The notes beneath the pieces are model-generated. The model did not search any database. It had not been told where the DNA came from and worked only from the letters and a program-made list of their open reading frames with translations. Positions 59,511 to 64,000 of a stretch of DNA of 64,000 bases are shown here, in pieces; position 1 is the first letter of the stretch; each line of letters begins with the position of its first letter. A program made the translations under genes and the position numbers. The stretch spans positions 1-64,000 of the forward strand of contig JBARAD010000187.1 in the NCBI GenBank assembly GCA_049791675.1. The letters run 5' to 3'. This DNA comes from Chryseosolibacter sp049791675 (GTDB taxonomy: Bacteria; Bacteroidota; Bacteroidia; Cytophagales; Cyclobacteriaceae).

Positions 59511-60590
59511 ATGAAAATAAAGGGATTATTACTGGCCACCTTGTCGCTCGTGGGAATGAGTAGTGCTGTCGCACAAGGTGTTGAGTATGATGACATGTAC
59601 TTCAGTGCTGAAGACCGTGCAAAATTAAATCAGCAGCGAACCACTGAACTTGCCCTCAATACAACGAAGAAATCAAAGGGACAGGATTGGGCGGAGGAAA
59701 ACGAAAGTGCAAACCCTACAGACAGTTATTCTGCGAGGAACATCAATCCGGAATACACGGCAAGGGAACACACGCAATCTGCCCAGGTTGATGAGGAGGA
59801 TTATTTTGTTAACAACTATCAATACAACCGCAACCAATTAAACAACTGGAACAATAACTTCAATAACTGGTATAGCAATCCCTGGTACAGGTCGAATTAT
59901 TACGGTCCGGGTATCAACACCTGGAATAGTCCCTATTATGGATATGACAGCTGGAACAGTCCCTGGTATGATCCGTATTGGTCTCACAACGGTTGGTCCA
60001 GTTCATTCAGCTACCATTTCGGAAATTCCTGGAATTACGGATGGGGCGGTTCTTACAACTATTGGAATCGTCCTTATTACGGATGGCACAATCCCTACTC
60101 TGCGTGGGATCCTTATATGGGATCTAGCTGGTATGGCAGCGGCTACTGGAACAATTACCGTTATCCGGGCACCATCGTGGTCGTCAATCCAGGGGAACGC
60201 GGCAACGTCGTGTATGGTAAACGGCCGACCCGCGGCACCAGTATCGTAACGGAGCGTAGTAATGTGAGATCCCGCAGCGATGTCAGCAATTCTGTAAGGG
60301 ACAACAACAGCGGTCGCATCTCGGACCAGAACACAAGACAGGATGCGTATTACGATCGTTATAGTCGTCAGAGAAGTACAAGCAACCCTTCTTCTTCTTA
60401 CGATAGCAGGACAAACACGCAGCAGAACCGCTCAAGTTCATGGAACAACAATTCATGGAATAACAATAGCGGTTATAACAACAACCGCACGTCAAGTCCT
60501 TCATACTCTTCTCCGTCAAACAGCAACACCGGCTCAGGTACGCGGACGAACTCCGGCACCAGCAGCGGTGGAAGAAGAGGAAGGGATTAA
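59511..60590 (+). CDS. Secreted Tyr/Trp/Asn-rich low-complexity protein
   Basis: A 359-residue protein with a signal peptide ending SSAVAQG. From about residue 105 to 225 it is built of repeating aromatic units rich in Asn, Trp, Tyr, Gly and Pro, such as WNSPYYGYDSW and NPWYRSNYYG. From about 235 on it is Ser/Arg/Asn-rich and disordered. I know no family with an assigned function; the composition recalls adhesive or matrix proteins and aromatic-glycine phase-separating segments. It precedes the FadL-type barrel gene by 20 bases. Confidence 0.8.
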   Translation: MKIKGLLLATLSLVGMSSAVAQGVEYDDMYFSAEDRAKLNQQRTTELALNTTKKSKGQDWAEENESANPTDSYSARNINPEYTAREHTQSAQVDEEDYFVNNYQYNRNQLNNWNNNFNNWYSNPWYRSNYYGPGINTWNSPYYGYDSWNSPWYDPYWSHNGWSSSFSYHFGNSWNYGWGGSYNYWNRPYYGWHNPYSAWDPYMGSSWYGSGYWNNYRYPGTIVVVNPGERGNVVYGKRPTRGTSIVTERSNVRSRSDVSNSVRDNNSGRISDQNTRQDAYYDRYSRQRSTSNPSSSYDSRTNTQQNRSSSWNNNSWNNNSGYNNNRTSSPSYSSPSNSNTGSGTRTNSGTSSGGRRGRD

Positions 60591-60610
60591 ACCTTAAAAA
60601 ATCAATTTCA

Positions 60611-62134
60611 ATGGGGATAAAAAATTTCAGGTTTTACCTGGGCGCTATTCTATTGTTTAATTTTTACGCTGCTGCAGCGCAGGATTATACTGAAAGTGCC
60701 TTGTTGTTCAGCCGAAACAGGCCGGCAGGAAGTGCCCGCATTCTTGGTCTGGGCGGAAGTCAGACGGCGTTGGGTGGAGACTACAGTTCTGCACTCTCCA
60801 ACCCCGCAGGTCTTGGAATGTACAATCGGTCCGAATTCACGTTCAGCCTCGGCCTGACGGACCAAGCCACGTCCGCAAACTATCTTGGCACGCACACGGA
60901 TGACAATCGCTCTGTGTTTAATATTCCGGGAATCAGCTATGTGTGGCACATGCCGAAGCAGAATGAGGGATCATTTTACGGAGGTTCTTTGGGCATCAGC
61001 ATGTCGCGTGTGAACGACTTCAACCGCCAAACGCTTTATCGCGGAGCAAATGATAACAATTCGATCGTCGATTATTTTATCGACAGGGCCAATGGTGAAA
61101 CAACCGACCAATTCTTCGAAGAGGGATTTCCCAACTACAATACGCCAACGGCCCTTGCCTATTTCAATTACCTGATCGGTCCGAGGTCAATCTTACCAGA
61201 CCCGGGGCCGGAAGATGAGTACTTTACCGATGCGGATTATCCTTATCAGGAGGAGGAGATTGTTGTGAAGGGAGCATCGAACCAGTGGAATATCTCCTAC
61301 GGTGGTAACGTGCAGGATAAGTTTTTCTTCGGTGGTGGCGTGGGGATCACTTCATTGCGGTACAAATCCGTAAAAACTTTTAACGAGTCTTTTAGTTCTG
61401 ACAGCCTGGAGAATCTGCAATTGATTGAGAACCTGAACATCCGCGGAACGGGCATTAATGCTACGCTCGGTGCTACCGTCAGGCCCGTGAAATCTCTGCA
61501 GTTGGGATTGTCTTATACGACGCCCACCTTCTTCGGGCTTACCGAAACGTACGACGCTTCCATGAGCAGCCGATGGAAGGATTTCGACTACTACGGAGAT
61601 GGAACGACCATTCTCGGTGACAACAGCGACGACCCCGAAAAGATCGACCTCATCACCTCTGATTATACCTTCACCATCCCCATGAAGTTGACAGGCGGTG
61701 TTGCCTTCATCTCGCAATACGGATTCTTAACGGCAGATGTTGAAATGGTGAATCCGGCAAAAGCGAAATATGGATCAAAGGATTCGCAGGTTTCCTTTAC
61801 AGAAGAAAATGAAAGCATCAAAGCTGTCTACAAGCCGGTGATCAATTACCGGATCGGCGCTGAATTCCGACATGATATTTTCAGGCTGCGGGCCGGCTAC
61901 GGTGTACAAGCGAACACATTTCACGAAAGCATCGACGCAGACAATACCATTACCTCGATCAGCGGAGGTTTTGGCGTGCGGACGCGAAGTTTCTATGTCG
62001 ACCTGGCGGTAGTGCACAGTGCAGGAAAGACGTATTCGTATCAGCCCTATACTTTTTCGGATGGTTCCGGCCCTGTTGCTGACCTGAAGAACAAAACGCT
62101 GAATGGCGTGATCACAGTGGGCTTTACTTTTTAG
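60611..62134 (+). CDS. Outer membrane barrel protein, OmpP1/FadL-type
   Basis: A 507-residue protein with a signal peptide (about 1-22, ending AAAAQ). The N-terminal part ARILGLGGSQTALGGDYSSA and SNPAGLGMYNRSEFTFSLGL is the FadL-family plug/hatch pattern. The body is a beta barrel with alternating residues, ending in ITVGFTF with a terminal Phe. FadL barrels move hydrophobic compounds across the outer membrane; the substrate is unknown. It shares a transcript with the low-complexity protein upstream, and its last 11 bases overlap the end of aroK. Confidence 0.88.
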   Translation: MGIKNFRFYLGAILLFNFYAAAAQDYTESALLFSRNRPAGSARILGLGGSQTALGGDYSSALSNPAGLGMYNRSEFTFSLGLTDQATSANYLGTHTDDNRSVFNIPGISYVWHMPKQNEGSFYGGSLGISMSRVNDFNRQTLYRGANDNNSIVDYFIDRANGETTDQFFEEGFPNYNTPTALAYFNYLIGPRSILPDPGPEDEYFTDADYPYQEEEIVVKGASNQWNISYGGNVQDKFFFGGGVGITSLRYKSVKTFNESFSSDSLENLQLIENLNIRGTGINATLGATVRPVKSLQLGLSYTTPTFFGLTETYDASMSSRWKDFDYYGDGTTILGDNSDDPEKIDLITSDYTFTIPMKLTGGVAFISQYGFLTADVEMVNPAKAKYGSKDSQVSFTEENESIKAVYKPVINYRIGAEFRHDIFRLRAGYGVQANTFHESIDADNTITSISGGFGVRTRSFYVDLAVVHSAGKTYSYQPYTFSDGSGPVADLKNKTLNGVITVGFTF

Positions 62135-62624
62135 CGTGAATGCGCTGAAGCAAAGTATCGATGGTCGGATTTTCAAGTACGATTTTGGCGCTGCGGTAAC
62201 AATCCAGGCGGTCAGTGCGCATGCGCTCGAGCTTTGCTGTTAACTCCGATTCATTCGCGGTTAAAAGCAAGGGCCGTTCCTGGTTATTTTTTACACGCTC
62301 CATTAACACCGTCACGGGGAAGTCCAGAAAAATGCTCACGCCATATTGGTTGATAATGCCCATTCCATCATGAAAGCAAGGGGCGCCTCCACCAGTGGCC
62401 ATCACAAAAGCGCGGCTGCTGGCCGCCCATTCCCGCAGGAGACGCGCTTCCAGGAGCCTGAAGTATTCCTCGCCCTGTTCGCGGAAAATTTCTGCGATGA
62501 TTTTCTGCTCAGATCTCTCAATCTCCGCATCCAGATCCACGAAATCAACCATCAGATGCGAGGCCAGTTCCTTTCCCAACGTCGTCTTGCCCGAACCCGG
62601 CATTCCAATGAGGAATATCTTCAT
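62124..62624 (-). CDS. aroK: Shikimate kinase
   Basis: It phosphorylates shikimate to shikimate-3-phosphate in aromatic amino acid synthesis. The 166 residues show Walker A GMPGSGKTT at 7-15, the substrate-binding DLDAEIE near residue 33 and the ATGGGAPCF motif near 75, with the lid Arg in NNQERPLL near 115. A solitary gene in this window, convergent with the FadL-type gene, with an 11-base overlap. Confidence 0.96.
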   Translation of the reverse strand: MKIFLIGMPGSGKTTLGKELASHLMVDFVDLDAEIERSEQKIIAEIFREQGEEYFRLLEARLLREWAASSRAFVMATGGGAPCFHDGMGIINQYGVSIFLDFPVTVLMERVKNNQERPLLLTANESELTAKLERMRTDRLDCYRSAKIVLENPTIDTLLQRIHAKK

Positions 62625-62661
62625 ATTTCAGTATTAATTTCAGGAAGTTCCATGCAATGAT

Positions 62662-63789
62662 TTACCGGCCGAGCAAGGCCAACACCTCGCCTGCCTCAGG
62701 CGTATCATTGTGATGCCACATCCCTTTCACAGTACCATCAACCCATAAGGTCAGTCCCGGGTTCGAGCGGATAATGGTCTTCAGAACGGTAGCGTCGGCA
62801 AAGTAATATGGCACAGCCAGCTGGTGTTCATGGCGGAACGTTTCGAACTGGTTGGCTCCCGATGCAGTCAACACCATCATCTCTACTTTGCCATCAAGTT
62901 CCTTCGTCAGCTTCACAATTTGATCCATGTGGTCCACAGAAGCTTTCGTGACATCGTAAATCACCAAAAGGAACTTTGCCCCTTCGAAAGTTTTCTGTGT
63001 AACATCCTCTCCGTCGACGGTGGTTACCGCGTAATCCGTAATCTTCGGCCGGGTTTTATCTTCATTGGTTTGTTCAACGCTCACGTACCTGTACTGGGTC
63101 GTATCCATCAGGTATTTCTCCGAGCGGATCTGTTGGCCGTTATCCTTCCGGAGGAATACATATTCGAATACGGGTTGTTCTTCAGGCTGCATCTGGGTAG
63201 GGATGTGGTTGCCGATGCGATAGGCGCGGAAATCGATAAAGGGCAGATGGCGTATCGCGTAAACGCCCAGGAACAAACTCAGCGCCGTCGCTGCTCCGAC
63301 CACAAAATGTCCATTCCGCGTACGCAACACCGGTACATATGTTTTGCGGTACCAGAACAGATGAAGCACGGGAATCATGAGGATTACGTCCTTGATGAAC
63401 GACTCCCAGGGAGTGAGTTTGATGGCATCGCCAAAGCAACCGCAATCCGTAACTTTATTATAATATGCAGAATAGAATGTGAGGAACGTGAAAAACACCA
63501 TCAGCAACAACAGCCACACCGTTGTTATTTCCATCCGGTAGTATATGAGTACAGCGACACCCAACACGATCTCAAGGATGATCATGACCATGCCGATCTC
63601 AAGCGCATACGGGACAAAAGCGCTAAAAAAAGATCCAAAGTCTTCAGCAAAAACACCGAAGTATTCTTCCATTTTGATCCGCGTACCGATGGGATCGTTC
63701 AATTTGATCAGACCCGAAAAAATGAAAAGCCCCCCAACGAAAAAGCGGGAAGCCTGATCGGCCACTCTTTTAAACATACTGTTGTTCAT
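62662..63789 (-). CDS. DoxX/MauE-type membrane protein with thioredoxin-like tail (BT_3928 family)
   Basis: The 375-residue protein has four N-terminal helices (about 12-130) with FVGGLFIFSGLIKLNDPIGT at the start, the DoxX-type segment, then another helix near 155. A soluble domain (about 240-375) has a thioredoxin-like outline but no CxxC pair. Such proteins are conserved in Bacteroidota and grouped as BT_3928; the function is unknown. ATG at 63777 is a second possible start; the first overlaps the stop of the upstream DUF1599 gene by 20 bases, so co-translation is likely. Confidence 0.88.
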   Translation of the reverse strand: MNNSMFKRVADQASRFFVGGLFIFSGLIKLNDPIGTRIKMEEYFGVFAEDFGSFFSAFVPYALEIGMVMIILEIVLGVAVLIYYRMEITTVWLLLLMVFFTFLTFYSAYYNKVTDCGCFGDAIKLTPWESFIKDVILMIPVLHLFWYRKTYVPVLRTRNGHFVVGAATALSLFLGVYAIRHLPFIDFRAYRIGNHIPTQMQPEEQPVFEYVFLRKDNGQQIRSEKYLMDTTQYRYVSVEQTNEDKTRPKITDYAVTTVDGEDVTQKTFEGAKFLLVIYDVTKASVDHMDQIVKLTKELDGKVEMMVLTASGANQFETFRHEHQLAVPYYFADATVLKTIIRSNPGLTLWVDGTVKGMWHHNDTPEAGEVLALLGR

Positions 63790-64000
63790 TCAGTTTTATT
63801 AATGCAAATACGGAGTAATTAATCATATCCTGGTAATTGGCCTTTACTCCTTCGCTTACCAGGGTTTTGCCCGCATTGTCTTCAATTTGCTTTACGCGGA
63901 GCAGCTTCATCAATATGATATCCGTGATCGAAGTCACCCGCATGTCGCGCCAGGCTTCACCATAATCGTGATTCTTGTTTTGCAGAAGTTCGAAAGTCTC
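63770..64000 (-). CDS. DUF1599 domain protein (3' part, cut by the window end)
   Basis: The last 76 codons read on the minus strand from 64000 to the stop at 63770, with no start inside the window. The translation includes NKNHDYGEAWRDMRVTSI and ILMKLLRVKQIE, then ANYQDMINYSVFAL, the pattern of DUF1599, a domain also linked to nucleotide-modification proteins. The stop overlaps the DoxX gene start, so the two are a likely operon. Roughly half of the protein is missing. Confidence 0.8.
   Translation of the reverse strand, partial: ETFELLQNKNHDYGEAWRDMRVTSITDIILMKLLRVKQIEDNAGKTLVSEGVKANYQDMINYSVFALIKLNEQQYV

Noticed and set aside
62824..63822. Plus-strand frame of 332 codons
   Set aside because: It lies antisense to the DoxX-type gene, has no known motif and is rich in the His/Arg codons that arise from reading the other strand of a coding region.
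1..64000. tRNA, rRNA, CRISPR arrays and prophage genes
   Set aside because: No cloverleaf with a TTCGA-type loop in a plausible context, no ribosomal RNA, no regularly spaced repeats and no phage structural genes were seen while reading; an automated scan was not possible.

Overview
The window reads as an ordinary chromosomal stretch from a member of the Bacteroidota, most likely the order Cytophagales (inference). Several upstream regions carry the phylum-specific promoter form TTTG, about 19-21 bases, TAnnTTTG; the best is ahead of sucD at 45363-45393. The gene set agrees: BshA (bacillithiol), an archaeal/eukaryote-type ProS, a GT3 glycogen synthase, a NagZ/serine-hydrolase fusion, FloA with NfeD, a BT_3928-type DoxX protein and an OmpP1/FadL-type barrel. 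No rRNA, tRNA, CRISPR, prophage or intact transposase gene was seen. Genes are closely packed, and three convergent pairs overlap at their 3' ends.

Layout. 1-583: a MITE-like element with 20-bp inverted ends, a heptanucleotide repeat tract and a terminator-like hairpin in front of the leucine operon. 584-5406: leuC-leuD-leuB-leuA and a lipoprotein. 5564-9000: gcvT, a ComB-like phosphatase, a DUF5009 membrane protein and a MazG-like pyrophosphohydrolase. 9041-17344: housekeeping and accessory genes (DMFase-like protein, VanX-type dipeptidase with dtd, YkvA, an IscA-like protein, folB, WD40-DivIVA, a phosphopantetheinyl transferase, a thioredoxin-like protein). 17341-23028: glycogen synthase, clpB and a DUF72 protein. 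23180-27682: a BlaI/M56 sensor pair with two matching operators, convergent with a DgcA/DgcN-like pair. 27903-33646: a small secreted protein, rlmN, a carboxypeptidase-regulatory-like protein, and mutL with two rhomboids.

33789-38696: a NagZ-like/serine hydrolase fusion with a degenerate GH3 motif, bshA and a fatty acid hydroxylase. 39014-44413: VWA, MoxR-like AAA, AlbA_2 and PIN-PhoH genes plus a small conserved protein. 44465-48818: sucD, then a CHASE2 protein followed by two paralogous FecR-like/TPR secreted proteins. 48857-53852: a vitamin B12 block with meaB, a TonB receptor under a cobalamin riboswitch and a divergent BtuF-like lipoprotein. 53984-64000: a WG-repeat protein, floA/nfeD, proS, a Tyr/Trp/Asn-rich secreted protein, a FadL-type barrel, aroK, a DoxX protein and a DUF1599 gene cut by the window end.

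No single wholly new system is proven. The best candidates for follow-up are the CHASE2/FecR/FecR operon, the VWA/AAA/AlbA_2/PIN-PhoH cluster, the GH3-degenerate fusion and the BlaI/M56 locus with an unusual sensor tail. All family calls come from reading motifs; no database search was run.
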